Source: Prevotella sp.
GTDB lineage: Bacteria; Bacteroidota; Bacteroidia; Bacteroidales; Bacteroidaceae
DNA length: 43,556 nt
Direction: 5' to 3'
Assembly: GCA_022771265.1 (NCBI GenBank)
Contig: JALFCG010000032.1
Coordinates: 1 to 43,556, forward strand
Shown piece after piece: positions 26,887-36,290 of the stretch. Position 1 is the stretch's first letter. The number at the start of each line of letters is the position of its first letter. A program made the translations under genes and the position numbers. The notes beneath the pieces were generated by a model, which saw nothing but the letters and a program-made list of their open reading frames with translations, had not been told where the DNA came from and ran no database searches.

Positions 26887-27393
26887 ATGAACAAAGTTAA
26901 AGTAAATAGTGACGTAGAATTGAAAGACAGGTTGGTTGCTATTAACCGTGTTACAAAGGTAACAAAGGGTGGTCGCACTTTCACATTCGCAGCAATCGTC
27001 GTAGTCGGTGACGGCAATGGCGTTATTGGCTGGGGTCTCGGCAAGGCTGGTGAAGTAACAGCAGCTATCGCCAAAGGTGTTGAGGCAGCCAAGAAGAATC
27101 TTGTCAAGGTTCCAGTTCTCAAGGGAACAATACCTCACGATGTAGAAGCTCGTTTCGGTGGAGCTCATGTATATATGAGACCTGCTGCTGCCGGTACAGG
27201 ACTTGTTGCAGGTGGTGCTATGCGTGCCGTGCTCGAGAGTGTTGGTGTTAAGGACATCCTTGCAAAGTCAAAGGGTTCTTCTAACCCACACAACCTGGTA
27301 AAGGCCACTATCGCAGCTCTTGGCGAACTTCGCGATGCTTATACTATCGCAGCTACACGTGGCATTAGTATGGATAAAGTTTTCAGAGGATAA
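26887..27393 (+). CDS. rpsE: 30S ribosomal protein S5
   Basis: Accuracy protein at the back of the small subunit, 168 residues. The N-terminal dsRNA-binding-like domain has [20 protein letters not shown] and [20 protein letters not shown]. The C-terminal domain has [20 protein letters not shown] and [20 protein letters not shown]. Confidence 0.98.
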   Translation: MNKVKVNSDVELKDRLVAINRVTKVTKGGRTFTFAAIVVVGDGNGVIGWGLGKAGEVTAAIAKGVEAAKKNLVKVPVLKGTIPHDVEARFGGAHVYMRPAAAGTGLVAGGAMRAVLESVGVKDILAKSKGSSNPHNLVKATIAALGELRDAYTIAATRGISMDKVFRG

Positions 27394-27405
27394 GGAGATA
27401 TAACT

Positions 27406-27582
27406 ATGGCAACAATTAAGATTAAGCAGATAAAAAGTAGGATTGGTGCTCCTGTGGACCAGAAGAGAACCCTTTTGGCTCTTGGCCTTCACAAGATTTC
27501 TCAGGTAGTTGAGAAAGAAGATAATCCCGTTATCCGAGGAATGATTCGCAAGGTTCATCACTTAGTGACCGTTATTGACTAA
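27406..27582 (+). CDS. rpmD: 50S ribosomal protein L30
   Basis: Small large-subunit protein, 58 residues, present in the standard place between rpsE and rplO. It reads [20 protein letters not shown] at the start, then [20 protein letters not shown], and ends [14 protein letters not shown]. An AAGGAG site precedes the ATG by 10 bases. Confidence 0.96.
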   Translation: MATIKIKQIKSRIGAPVDQKRTLLALGLHKISQVVEKEDNPVIRGMIRKVHHLVTVID

Positions 27583-27608
27583 TAAACGTTATAAAATTTG
27601 ATACGATT

Positions 27609-28055
27609 ATGAAATTACATAATTTGAAGCCAGCTGAAGGCTCTACTCATTCACAGCGTAGAATTGGCCGTGGACCAGGTTCTGGTCTTGGCGGAACTTC
27701 TACCCGTGGTCATAAGGGTGCGAAAGCTAGGTCTGGTTATAAGAAGAAGATCGGTTTCGAAGGTGGTCAGATGCCTTTGCAGCGTCGTGTTCCGAAGACC
27801 GGATTCAAGAACATCAACCACAAAGAGTATTTTGCTGTCAACATTTCTACAATCCAGAAGCTTGCAGAGGAGAAGAACCTCTCAAAAATCGGTATAGCAG
27901 AACTTGTTGCAGCTGGACTCACCAATGGAAAGGAACTTGTTAAGGTTCTTGGTAACGGTGAGCTCAAGGCCAAGGTTGACGTAGAGGCTAACGCATTCTC
28001 TAAGTCTGCCGAAGAGGCAATTAAAGCAGTAGGTGGTAACACAACTATAATCTAA
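27609..28055 (+). CDS. rplO: 50S ribosomal protein L15
   Basis: Late-assembly large-subunit protein, 148 residues. The Gly-rich N-terminal extension (HSQRRIGRGPGSGLGGTSTR, GHKGAKARSGYKKKIGFEGG) threads through rRNA. QMPLQRRVPKTGFKNINHKE is conserved. It precedes secY by four bases, the common order. Confidence 0.98.
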   Translation: MKLHNLKPAEGSTHSQRRIGRGPGSGLGGTSTRGHKGAKARSGYKKKIGFEGGQMPLQRRVPKTGFKNINHKEYFAVNISTIQKLAEEKNLSKIGIAELVAAGLTNGKELVKVLGNGELKAKVDVEANAFSKSAEEAIKAVGGNTTII

Positions 28056-28059
28056 AGTA

Positions 28060-29403
28060 ATGAAGAAGTTAATAGAGACACTACAGAACATCTGGAAGAT
28101 TGAGGATTTGCGTACCCGCATCCTTGTGGTACTTCTGTTTACGGCGATTTACCGTTTCGGCTCTTTCGTCGTGCTTCCGGGCATTAATCCTGCCATGTTG
28201 GACAAACTACAGTCGCAGACCCAGGGAGGTTTGATGTCACTTCTGGATATGTTCTCTGGTGGAGCATTTTCCAATGCTTCTATATTTGCGTTGGGAATTA
28301 TGCCTTACATCTCTGCTTCTATCGTTATGCAGCTTCTCGCTGTCGCTGTACCTTATTTCCAGAAGATGCAGCGGGAGGGTGAGAGTGGTCGTAAGAAGAT
28401 TAGCATGTACACTCGGTGGCTGACAGTGGGTATCCTGCTGTTCCAGGCTCCGAGTTACCTCATCAATCTAAAGATGCAGGCTGCAGGTGCTCTCGCATCT
28501 GGTATTGCTTGGCCAGTGTTTATTATTACTGGTACTATCATCCTTGCAGCTGGAAGTATGTTCATCCTTTGGCTGGGTGAGCGCATTACAGATAAAGGTA
28601 TAGGTAATGGTATCTCGATAATCATTATGATTGGTATTATTGCCAGACTCCCACAGGCTTTCATTCAGGAAATCGGTTCCCGATTCACTGCTATCACAGC
28701 TGGCGGCTTGGTAATGTTCCTCGTAGAGATTATCATTCTCTATGCAGTTGTTTGCGCATCTATTGTTTTGGTACAGGGAACTCGAAAGATTCCCGTACAG
28801 TATGCCAAGCGTCTTGTCGGAAACAAGCAGTATGGCGGTGCACGTCAGTATATCCCGCTGAAGTTGTTCGCTGCCAACGTTATGCCTATCATCTTTGCAC
28901 AGGCTCTGATGTTCATTCCGTTGGTAATCGTTCAGTATTCGGCTTCTGAAAACTCTAGTTGGTTGCTTCATTCCTTGCTGGACAGAAACAGCCTCCTTTA
29001 TAATGTTGTTTTCGCATTGCTGATTATCGCCTTTACTTATTTCTATACAGCGATTACATTGAACCCGACTCAGATGGCTGAGGACATGAAACGTAATAAT
29101 GGCTTTATACCAGGCATCAAGCCCGGTAAGGATACTGCCGATTACATCGATACTGTTATGTCACGTATCACACTCCCCGGCTCTCTGTTCATAGCGTTTA
29201 TTGCAATCATGCCGGCTCTTGCTGGTCTGCTGAATGTACAGGATGCATTCTCTCAGTTCTTCGGAGGTACATCACTCTTGATTCTCATCGGTGTTGTGCT
29301 TGATACTCTTCAGCAGATTGAGAGCCATCTCATGATGCGTCATTACGACGGTTTGCTCAACTCCGGCCGTGTTCATGCACGTGGAGGTGTTTCAGCTTAC
29401 TAA
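28060..29403 (+). CDS. secY: Protein translocase subunit SecY
   Basis: Central channel of the Sec translocon in the inner membrane, 447 residues with ten hydrophobic spans. GGAFSNASIFALGIMPYISA contains the family signature, followed by SIVMQLLAVAVPYFQKMQRE. The cytoplasmic loop NNGFIPGIKPGKDTADYIDT and the C-terminal RHYDGLLNSGRVHARGG are diagnostic. Signal-bearing proteins encoded here (BamA, Skp, PorG, the glycosidases) would pass through it. Confidence 0.98.
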   Translation: MKKLIETLQNIWKIEDLRTRILVVLLFTAIYRFGSFVVLPGINPAMLDKLQSQTQGGLMSLLDMFSGGAFSNASIFALGIMPYISASIVMQLLAVAVPYFQKMQREGESGRKKISMYTRWLTVGILLFQAPSYLINLKMQAAGALASGIAWPVFIITGTIILAAGSMFILWLGERITDKGIGNGISIIIMIGIIARLPQAFIQEIGSRFTAITAGGLVMFLVEIIILYAVVCASIVLVQGTRKIPVQYAKRLVGNKQYGGARQYIPLKLFAANVMPIIFAQALMFIPLVIVQYSASENSSWLLHSLLDRNSLLYNVVFALLIIAFTYFYTAITLNPTQMAEDMKRNNGFIPGIKPGKDTADYIDTVMSRITLPGSLFIAFIAIMPALAGLLNVQDAFSQFFGGTSLLILIGVVLDTLQQIESHLMMRHYDGLLNSGRVHARGGVSAY

Positions 29404-29417
29404 TACAAGATGAATCT

Positions 29418-30212
29418 GTGAGTATATTTCTGAAGACAGAAGACGAAATAGAGCTAATGCGCCAAGCGAATTCCCTTGTTGGGAAGACACTTGGCGAATT
29501 AGCTAAACACATAAAACCGGGAATCTCTACCCTGCAGTTGGACAGGATAGCCGATGAGTTTATAAGAGACCATGGCGCTGTTCCTACATTCAAGGGCTTT
29601 CCCAGCAAGTTAGGAGGACCTTTCCCTGCAAGTATTTGTACTTCGGTCAACGACGTGGTTGTCCATGGCATTCCTGATGCAACAACAATATTACGTGAAG
29701 GTGACATAATATCCATTGACTGTGGTACTCTGTACAAGGGGTTTAACGGAGATTCTTGTTACACATTTTGTGTCGGCGAAGTTTCTGATGAAGTCAAACA
29801 ACTTCTTGAGGTAACCAAGGCCTCGTTGTATAATGCCATTGACGTGGCTTGCGCGGGTAATCACTTGGGAGACATTGGACATGCTGTCCAGACTCTATGT
29901 GAAAGTCAAGGTTACGGTGTTGTCAGGGTATTGACCGGTCATGGAATTGGCAGGGAAATGCATGAGGAACCACAAGTTCCTAACTACGGCTCACAAGGAG
30001 AAGGCGTTATGCTGAAGTCAGGAATGTGTTTAGCTATCGAGCCTATGGTGACAATGGGTAGCCGGAAGGTAATGCTCATGTCGGACAGATGGACGATAAA
30101 GACACTTGACGGTAAACCTGCGGCTCATTTTGAGCATACGATAGCAGTGCGTCATGGTAAGGCAGATATTTTATCAACATTTTCAGAAATAGAAAGTTTA
30201 GACATCAACTAA
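29418..30212 (+). CDS. map: Methionine aminopeptidase type I, GTG start
   Basis: Removes the N-terminal methionine from new proteins, with two metal ions. The protein has 264 residues. Metal ligands lie in SIDCGTLYKGFNGDSCYTF (two Asp), TGHGIGREMHEEPQVPN (His), AIEPMV (Glu) and HFEHTIAV (Glu). Translation appears to start at GTG 29418; the upstream ATG at 29410 runs into a stop at once. It sits between secY and infA, as often in Bacteroidetes. Confidence 0.97.
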   Translation: MSIFLKTEDEIELMRQANSLVGKTLGELAKHIKPGISTLQLDRIADEFIRDHGAVPTFKGFPSKLGGPFPASICTSVNDVVVHGIPDATTILREGDIISIDCGTLYKGFNGDSCYTFCVGEVSDEVKQLLEVTKASLYNAIDVACAGNHLGDIGHAVQTLCESQGYGVVRVLTGHGIGREMHEEPQVPNYGSQGEGVMLKSGMCLAIEPMVTMGSRKVMLMSDRWTIKTLDGKPAAHFEHTIAVRHGKADILSTFSEIESLDIN

Positions 30213-30218
30213 AGGTAT

Positions 30219-30437
30219 ATGGCAAAACAATCCGCAATAGAACAGGACGGAACGATTGTAGAATCGTTGTCGAATGCGATGTTCAGAGTAGAATTAGAGA
30301 ATGGAGTGCAGATTATTGCGCATATCTCAGGTAAGATGAGAATGCACTACATCAAGATACTGCCCGGCGACAAGGTGAAGGTAGAGATGAGTCCCTATGA
30401 CCTGACCAAGGGTAGAATTGTATTTAGATACAAATAA
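30219..30437 (+). CDS. infA: Translation initiation factor IF-1
   Basis: A-site-blocking initiation factor with one OB fold, 72 residues. It reads [20 protein letters not shown], then [20 protein letters not shown], and ends [10 protein letters not shown], all standard. It follows map by six bases. Confidence 0.98.
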   Translation: MAKQSAIEQDGTIVESLSNAMFRVELENGVQIIAHISGKMRMHYIKILPGDKVKVEMSPYDLTKGRIVFRYK

Positions 30438-30454
30438 ACAATAGACAACATAAT

Positions 30455-30571
30455 ATGAAGACAAGAGCATCATTGAAGAAGCGTACCCCAGACTGCAAGA
30501 TTGTACGTCGTAAGGGACGCCTGTTCGTTATCAACAAGAAGAACCCTAAGTACAAGATGCGTCAGGGTTAA
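30455..30571 (+). CDS. rpmJ: 50S ribosomal protein L36, zinc-free form
   Basis: The smallest large-subunit protein, 38 residues. It starts [20 protein letters not shown] and ends [12 protein letters not shown]. Only one Cys remains and the CxxC...C...H zinc site of the common form is absent. It is therefore the zinc-independent type, matching the zinc-free S14 and S4 in the same operon. Confidence 0.95.
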   Translation: MKTRASLKKRTPDCKIVRRKGRLFVINKKNPKYKMRQG

Positions 30572-30602
30572 TTATTTAATAACAAATTTTTTATTTAACA
30601 AA

Positions 30603-30983
30603 ATGGCAATTAGAATTGTTGGAGTAGATTTGCCCCAGAATAAGCGTGGCGAAATCGCATTGACCTATATCTATGGTATAGGTCGAAGTAGTTCAGCAAA
30701 GATATTGGACAAGGCAGGTGTCAGCCGCGACCTGAAGGTCAATGAGTGGAGTGACGACCAGGCTGCCAAAATCCGTGAAATTATCGGCGCTGAATTCAAG
30801 GTTGAAGGTGATCTCCGTTCAGAGATCCAGTTGAATATCAAGCGACTGATGGATATTGGTTGCTATCGTGGAGTTCGTCATCGTCACGGTCTTCCTGTTC
30901 GTGGTCAGAGCACCAAGAATAATGCTCGTACCCGCAAGGGAAAGAAGAAGACTGTTGCAAATAAGAAGAAGGCCACTAAGTAA
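30603..30983 (+). CDS. rpsM: 30S ribosomal protein S13
   Basis: Head protein forming intersubunit bridges, 126 residues from the ATG at 30603 ([20 protein letters not shown]). A longer upstream frame from 30501 overlaps rpmJ and is rejected. [16 protein letters not shown] is the helix-two-turn-helix part, and the tail [20 protein letters not shown] with a basic end is diagnostic. Confidence 0.98.
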   Translation: MAIRIVGVDLPQNKRGEIALTYIYGIGRSSSAKILDKAGVSRDLKVNEWSDDQAAKIREIIGAEFKVEGDLRSEIQLNIKRLMDIGCYRGVRHRHGLPVRGQSTKNNARTRKGKKKTVANKKKATK

Positions 30984-31020
30984 TTAGGAATTAGGAATTA
31001 GAATTTAGGAATTTAAATTT
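30981..31020. repeat. AATTAGG tandem words between rpsM and rpsK
   Basis: The spacer is almost wholly made of short direct repeats: AATTAGG twice with 7-base spacing, then AATTAG, AATTTAGG and AATTT. Such runs are frequent between Prevotella and Bacteroides genes. They contain no start site or structure that I can see. Confidence 0.6.
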
Positions 31021-31029
31021 TTGATTATT

Positions 31030-31419
31030 ATGGCAAAGAAAACAGTCGTATCAAAGAAAAGAAATGTTAAGGTAGATGCTATCGGACAGCTTCATGTTCA
31101 TAGCTCTTTCAACAATATCATCGTGTCTTTGGCTAATGGTGAAGGTCAGGTTATTTCTTGGTCTTCCGCCGGCAAGATGGGATTCCGTGGCTCAAAGAAG
31201 AATACTCCTTATGCCGCACAGATGGCTGCAGAGGATTGTGCAAAGGTAGCTTTCGATCTCGGTCTTCGCAAGGTAAAGGCTTATGTAAAGGGTCCAGGCA
31301 ATGGACGTGAGTCTGCAATCCGTGCTATTCACGGTGCTGGTATCGAGGTTATCGAGATTGTTGACGTGACACCGCTGCCACACAATGGTTGCCGTCCTCC
31401 AAAGAGACGTCGTGTATAA
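31030..31419 (+). CDS. rpsK: 30S ribosomal protein S11
   Basis: Platform protein near the E site, 129 residues from ATG 31030 ([20 protein letters not shown]). A TTG nine bases upstream is not needed. Conserved parts are [40 protein letters not shown] and the C-terminal [18 protein letters not shown]. Confidence 0.98.
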   Translation: MAKKTVVSKKRNVKVDAIGQLHVHSSFNNIIVSLANGEGQVISWSSAGKMGFRGSKKNTPYAAQMAAEDCAKVAFDLGLRKVKAYVKGPGNGRESAIRAIHGAGIEVIEIVDVTPLPHNGCRPPKRRRV

Positions 31420-31456
31420 TCATTATGTTGTTGAACAATTTTAATCAGAATTAACT

Positions 31457-32062
31457 ATGGCAAGATATATAGGACCGAAATCAAAAATTGCGCGTCGTTT
31501 TGGTGAGCCCATCTTCGGCGCTGACAAAGTTTTGTCCAGAAGGAACTTCCCTCCTGGACAGCATGGCAACAACCGTCGCAGAAAGATGTCTGAGTACGCT
31601 GTCATGCTGGCAGAGAAGCAAAAGGCCAAATATACTTACGGAGTGCTTGAGCGTCAGTTCCGTAATATGTTCGAGAAGGCTGCAAAGGCCAGTGGTATCA
31701 CCGGTGAGGTTCTCCTTCAGAACCTTGAGTGCAGACTTGACAATGTAGTGTTCCGTCTGGGCATTGCTCCTACACGTGCAGCTGCGCGTCAGCTTGTAGG
31801 TCACAAGCATATTACTGTTGATGGTCAGGTAGTGAATATTCCTTCTTACTCTGTGAAGCCAGGACAGGTTATTGGTGTGCGTGAGAAGGCTAAGTCCCTC
31901 GAGGTCATCGAAGCTGCTTTGGCTGGTTTCAACCACAGCAAGTATCCATGGATTGAGTGGGATGAGAATACCAAGAGTGGCAAGTTCCTCCACAAACCGG
32001 AGCGTGCCGACATTCCTGAGAACATTAAGGAGCAGTTAATCGTTGAGTTGTACTCTAAATAA
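31457..32062 (+). CDS. rpsD: 30S ribosomal protein S4, zinc-free form
   Basis: Primary 16S rRNA-binding protein, 201 residues. [20 protein letters not shown] starts it, with no Cys cluster, so it is the zinc-free form. [20 protein letters not shown] begins the S4 RNA-binding domain (about residues 90-155) and the end [15 protein letters not shown] is typical. It lies directly ahead of rpoA in the alpha block. Confidence 0.98.
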   Translation: MARYIGPKSKIARRFGEPIFGADKVLSRRNFPPGQHGNNRRRKMSEYAVMLAEKQKAKYTYGVLERQFRNMFEKAAKASGITGEVLLQNLECRLDNVVFRLGIAPTRAAARQLVGHKHITVDGQVVNIPSYSVKPGQVIGVREKAKSLEVIEAALAGFNHSKYPWIEWDENTKSGKFLHKPERADIPENIKEQLIVELYSK

Positions 32063-32074
32063 ATCATTAAATTA

Positions 32075-33067
32075 ATGGCGATATTAGCATTTCAAAAACC
32101 TGATAAAGTCGTAATGCTGGAGGCCAACGACAAGTTCGGCAAGTTCGAGTTTCGTCCTCTTGAGCCCGGCTTCGGTGTTACCATCGGTAATGCCTTGCGC
32201 CGCATTCTTCTTTCATCACTTGAGGGCTATGCCATCAACACCATCCGCATAACCGGTGTTGAGCATGAGTTCTCGTCAGTATCTGGTGTAAAAGAAGACG
32301 TGACCAACATTATCTTGAATCTCAAGCAAGTGAGGTTCAAGCAAGTAGTAGAAGAATTCGAGAACGAAAAAGTCAGTATCACGGTCGAGAATTCTACCGA
32401 GTTCAAGGCTGGCGATATAGGTAAGTATCTGACTGGATTTGAAGTGTTAAACCCAGAATTGGTGATTTGTCATTTAGACTCCAAAGCTTCAATGCAGATA
32501 GACCTTACGATTAACAAGGGACGTGGATACGTTCCTGCAGATGAGAACCGAGAGTTCTGTACTGACGTTAACGTAATTCCTATCGATTCTATTTACACTC
32601 CTATCCGTAATGTGAAGTTCGCTGTTGAGCCTTATCGTGTCGAGCAGAAGACCGACTACGATAAACTTGTCGTTGAAGTCACTACGGATGGTTCCATTCA
32701 CCCGAAGGACGCTCTTAAAGAGGCTGCCAAAATCCTTATCTATCACTTCATGTTGTTCAGCGACGAGAAGATTACTCTCGAGAACACTGATGTTGATGGC
32801 AACCAGGAGTTTGACGAGGAAGTTCTCCACATGCGCCAGTTGCTCAAGACCCGTCTCATTGACATGAACCTTTCCGTTCGTGCCCTCAACTGCCTAAAGG
32901 CTGCTGATGTTGAGACCCTTGGCGATTTGGTACAGTACAACAAGACTGACCTCTTGAAGTTCCGTAACTTTGGTAAGAAATCGCTCACTGAGCTTGATGA
33001 TTTGCTCGAGAGTCTGAATCTTTCGTTTGGAACCGACATTTCAAAGTATAAACTGGACAAGGAGTAA
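32075..33067 (+). CDS. rpoA: RNA polymerase alpha subunit
   Basis: Dimerising core subunit that also contacts activators and upstream promoter DNA, 330 residues. The N-terminal domain has [20 protein letters not shown] and the typical [17 protein letters not shown] loop. The C-terminal domain (about residues 262-320) holds [20 protein letters not shown], then [20 protein letters not shown]. That domain would be the contact for AraC/HTCS activators such as those proposed at the GH127 promoters. Confidence 0.98.
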   Translation: MAILAFQKPDKVVMLEANDKFGKFEFRPLEPGFGVTIGNALRRILLSSLEGYAINTIRITGVEHEFSSVSGVKEDVTNIILNLKQVRFKQVVEEFENEKVSITVENSTEFKAGDIGKYLTGFEVLNPELVICHLDSKASMQIDLTINKGRGYVPADENREFCTDVNVIPIDSIYTPIRNVKFAVEPYRVEQKTDYDKLVVEVTTDGSIHPKDALKEAAKILIYHFMLFSDEKITLENTDVDGNQEFDEEVLHMRQLLKTRLIDMNLSVRALNCLKAADVETLGDLVQYNKTDLLKFRNFGKKSLTELDDLLESLNLSFGTDISKYKLDKE

Positions 33068-33100
33068 TAGCTCCTTGTTCTCTAACAAGATTAAACAAAA

Positions 33101-33607
33101 ATGAGACATAATAAGAAATTCAATCATCTCGGCCGTACTGCGGATCATCGTCAGGCTTTGCTCGCAAACTTGGCAATCTCGCTGATCATGCACAAAAGAA
33201 TCACTACGACCGTGGCAAAGGCTAAGGCCTTGAAGAAGTATGTAGAACCTCTTATCACCCGTTGCAAGGAGGATACTACCAACTCTCGTCGTGTAGTTTT
33301 CCGTTACCTTCAGAACAAGGAGGCTCTTAAGGAACTTTTCGGTGTTGTTGCAGCTAAGGTTGGCGACCGTCCCGGTGGCTATACCCGCATCATCAAGCTC
33401 GGTTACCGTCAGGGTGACGCAGCTCAGATTTGTTTCATTGAGCTCGTTGACTTCGATGAGAACATGGCAAAGACAGCCACAAAGAAGAAGGCTACACGCC
33501 GTTCACGCAAGTCAACCAAGGCTGAGGGTGAAGCTCCTGTAGCTGAAGCACCAGTAGCAGAAGTTACTTCAACAGAGGCAGCAGAAGAGGCTCCAAAAGC
33601 TGAATAA
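33101..33607 (+). CDS. rplQ: 50S ribosomal protein L17 with Ala/Glu-rich tail
   Basis: Large-subunit protein near the tunnel exit, 168 residues. The L17 core is residues 1-122 ([40 protein letters not shown]). A tail of about 45 residues follows, first Lys/Arg rich ([17 protein letters not shown]), then Ala/Pro/Glu/Val repeats ([10 protein letters not shown]). Such tails occur in Bacteroidetes. It is the last gene of the ribosomal run. Confidence 0.97.
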   Translation: MRHNKKFNHLGRTADHRQALLANLAISLIMHKRITTTVAKAKALKKYVEPLITRCKEDTTNSRRVVFRYLQNKEALKELFGVVAAKVGDRPGGYTRIIKLGYRQGDAAQICFIELVDFDENMAKTATKKKATRRSRKSTKAEGEAPVAEAPVAEVTSTEAAEEAPKAE

Positions 33608-33628
33608 ATGTCAGTAACAAATGATAAT

Positions 33629-33666
33629 AAAAAGTCCCAGTGCAGCCATTGCCCTGGGACTTTTTA
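33629..33666 (+). terminator. Intrinsic terminator of the ribosomal superoperon
   Basis: AAAAGTCCCAG (33630-33640) pairs over 11 bases with CTGGGACTTTTT (33654-33665). The A run ahead of the stem suggests that it could also act on the other strand. Confidence 0.93.
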
Positions 33667-33677
33667 ATTACCGTATT

Positions 33678-34001
33678 ATGTCATTGTCTGCGCTCCCAAA
33701 ATTCATTTTAACAATGGATGGTTACCTTCGTATAGGAATGGTTCACCTTCACAGTGAACTTGTACTGCCCGGTGATAATCCTATCGGCGGAGGTTTTTTT
33801 GATGTGGATTACCTTTCAAACAGATTGATACTTTACCGTCAGTCCCATGATTATGGTGTACCTCGTTGGCATCTTGTTGAAGTCCTCCATGTGCCATCAG
33901 AATACCGTGGCTACAGTATAAAATACATTTATGATGACGGTTGGCATGAGGATTTCAATGTCAGTGATTCCCTGCCAGTCGAATATTATGAAGATAAATA
34001 A
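33678..34001 (+). CDS. Hypothetical protein, 107 residues
   Basis: No family was recognised. The ATG at 33678 comes just after the rplQ terminator; an upstream start at 33621 lies before the hairpin and is rejected. The protein is acidic and aromatic (GYLRIGMVHLHSELVLPGDN, GGGFFDVDYLSNRLILYRQS, SIKYIYDDGWHEDFNVSDS). It has no signal peptide or membrane span and looks like a small all-beta cytoplasmic protein. It is eight bases upstream of the YbaK-type gene, so the two are probably co-transcribed. Confidence 0.7.
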   Translation: MSLSALPKFILTMDGYLRIGMVHLHSELVLPGDNPIGGGFFDVDYLSNRLILYRQSHDYGVPRWHLVEVLHVPSEYRGYSIKYIYDDGWHEDFNVSDSLPVEYYEDK

Positions 34002-34009
34002 GAAAGAGA

Positions 34010-34531
34010 ATGAATAAGGAAGACATTGTGATTGATTATTTGAAGAGTCATGGCATTGCTTTTGACGTGTATCACCATCCTGAGGGCAAGACAATAGAGG
34101 AGGCGAAACGATGGTGGCATGATGACGGCAGCGTTCACTGTAAGAATCTCTTTTTCCGTAACCATAAGGGAAACCGTCATTATCTCGTATGCTTTCATTG
34201 TGACCATGACCTTGACATCCATGACCTGGAGCATCGCCTCAAAGAGTCTTTGGTTTCGCAGGGACTTCCCTCGTGCGGCAAGCTTTCGTTTGCCTCTCCA
34301 GAGCGCATGATGCGTTATTTGGGTCTTGAGCCTGGCAGTGTGTCTCCTTTCGGACTCATCAATGACACTGCCAACCACGTCCATCTCTTCCTTGATGATA
34401 ATCTGCGGCAAGCCTCCACACTCTCTTTCCATCCCAACGACTGTCGTGGCACAGTAGTCATCGCACTCGCCGATTTCATTCGCTATCTATCCATTGTAGG
34501 TAACAGCTACGAGTTCTTAAGGCTCTATTGA
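34010..34531 (+). CDS. YbaK/ProX-family aminoacyl-tRNA deacylase
   Basis: A free-standing trans-editing protein expected to hydrolyse mischarged tRNA, most likely Ala-tRNA(Pro) or Cys-tRNA(Pro) by family. The protein has 173 residues. Family marks are HPEGKTIEEAKRWW near the N-terminus, CKNLFFRNHKGNRHYLV (the K-N-L-F-F strand with the catalytic Lys region), LGLEPGSVSPFGLINDT and VHLFLDDNLRQASTLSFHPN. The ProX subtype is favoured, but exact specificity cannot be read from sequence alone. Confidence 0.88.
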   Translation: MNKEDIVIDYLKSHGIAFDVYHHPEGKTIEEAKRWWHDDGSVHCKNLFFRNHKGNRHYLVCFHCDHDLDIHDLEHRLKESLVSQGLPSCGKLSFASPERMMRYLGLEPGSVSPFGLINDTANHVHLFLDDNLRQASTLSFHPNDCRGTVVIALADFIRYLSIVGNSYEFLRLY

Positions 34532-34750
34532 CGTATTATCTTCCGAATTATTGAGATTTAATTCCCGATGTTCGGTAATATACATAAATAAGCGCAACTA
34601 CTTTTTTGAAGGATAATAGACTTACTTACCAACACTATACAGAAAATATGGTGTCAAGTTTGTTCAATTATCCCATTCTGTCGTTGACGTGGTTAATCAG
34701 TATTGAATAAACATATTAGGAGAACTATGGATGGATATTGCTATGTCAAT
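34532..34750. other. Gene-free stretch next to susC remnant
   Basis: A/T-rich, with stops in all frames. A 30-codon frame at 34727 overlaps the susC remnant on the other strand and is not believed. Further decayed susC sequence may lie here but could not be recognised. Confidence 0.4.
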
Positions 34751-36290
34751 TCACTTTCTCCGTTTGAACTCCGCGCATTGACCTGTCTCAGGATTATTGA
34801 TAAGGAACAATCCTGTTGACTCCGATACACATACAGCCTTAAGGCTATATATACGTCCAAGTGACTGTCCTACCTCAACCTTGTGTGTGGAGATACAGGA
34901 TCGCCTACGCCTTGCAGCCAAAGCACATTGTCTGTCTGATACAAATCGTTGGAGAGACTTACAAGTTCATTCTTGTTGTGCTGTAATGTCACTTGAGTTG
35001 TCCATTCAAGATCCTTTGTTCTTATAGGCACAGCCTTTACCATTACTTCGATACCTTTGTTGGTCATCTTACCGACATTGGCAAGAGTAGATGTGTAGAG
35101 GTTGGGAGGACTTGGCACGGCATAATCATAGAGCATGTCGCTTGTCTTCTTGACATAAAGGTCAATGCTACCTCCAAGTCTGTCATTAAAGACACTCCAG
35201 TCAACACCGACGTTAAATTCTCGTGTTGTTTCCCATTTCAAGTCGGGGTTGGCATTAGAAATGGCTTTCAGACCCTTATTCCACTGTCCGTCTCTGAAGT
35301 AGTTTCCACCAGAATATGTATATCTTACCATAGAGGAGTAAGGATAACCGGGTATGACACCGGTTACACCCCATCCGGCACGCAACTTCAGGTTGTCAAG
35401 CCATTTGCGAGTGTCCTTCATGAACGATTCATTCATGATGTTCCATCCGAATTCTAAATTGGAGATGTCGGGTTGCGAATTACTGCCTGACGATAAATTG
35501 TCGTAGCATCATTCATATCATATTTGTAGGACTCAGCCTGTATCTTTAGATTCACTTTCAACATATCATTTAACATCCAGTGACTCATGTCGAAGTTTAG
35601 AGTCATCGTCTCATTGCCAGTCTTCTTCATTACACCTTGGGCATTTCTATAAGTAAAGTTTCCGTAATAAGAAGTCTTGGCAGAACCACCTTGTAGTGAG
35701 AAGCTGTGATTATGGGTTACGGCGGTGCAACTGATGGCATCAAGCCAGTCGGTGTCATATCCCTCATCATTCATACTCGTTAGTCCCGCGCGAATGTCAG
35801 AGGGTTCCATAAAATCTGCCTTCTTGGCCCAATTCGAGAACGAAACATATCCTGCATAAGTTGACTGTGTTTCCTGTTCGCGCGAACCTGTCTTCGTAGT
35901 AATGATAATCACGCCACCGGCACCACGGGTACCATATATGGCGGCTGCGGATGCGTCCTTCAGTACGTCGATAGAAGCAATGTTCTCAGGAGCCACAGAC
36001 TGAAGACTACCTGGTGTGCCGTCAACAAGGACAAGTGGTTGGGCATTACCCGATACAGTGGCTATACCTCGAAGACTAATCTGCGAAGATGCGCCATGGT
36101 CAGCTGAGGGGCTGGTTATTGTAAGACCTGCCACCTTATCCTTGATAAGGTTACCTGCATTGTTGATATTACCAACAGTGAAGTCTTCTGCCTTAACACT
36201 GGTAATAGCCGATATGATATCGCCTTTGCGCTGTGTACCATATCCGATGACAACCACTTCGTTGAGCGACTTTAGGTCTTTAATTCTTTT
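34751..36290 (-). pseudogene. SusC/RagA-family TonB-dependent receptor, heavily degraded
   Basis: A normal SusC has about 1000 residues and imports glycans across the outer membrane. Here the frame begins without a start at KRIKDLKSLNEVVVIGYGTQ, directly after the GH127 stop. Signal peptide, carboxypeptidase-like domain and TonB box are missing. Plug and early barrel run to IRNPTSP, where the frame breaks at about 35454. Sequence then resumes in another frame at LEFGWNIMNESFMKDTRKWL, so roughly 200 or more residues are lost. A frameshift near 34893 follows (GDPVSPHT, then HKVEVGQSLGRIYSLKAV, LFLINNPETGQ), and the rest of the barrel is absent after 34751. It cannot make a functional receptor, and no susD partner follows. 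Confidence 0.9.

Noticed and set aside
30501..30602. Longer N-terminus for rpsM
   Set aside because: It overlaps rpmJ in another frame; the ATG at 30603 gives the standard S13 start.
34727..34819. A 30-codon frame on the plus strand
   Set aside because: It lies opposite recognisable SusC sequence and has no support.
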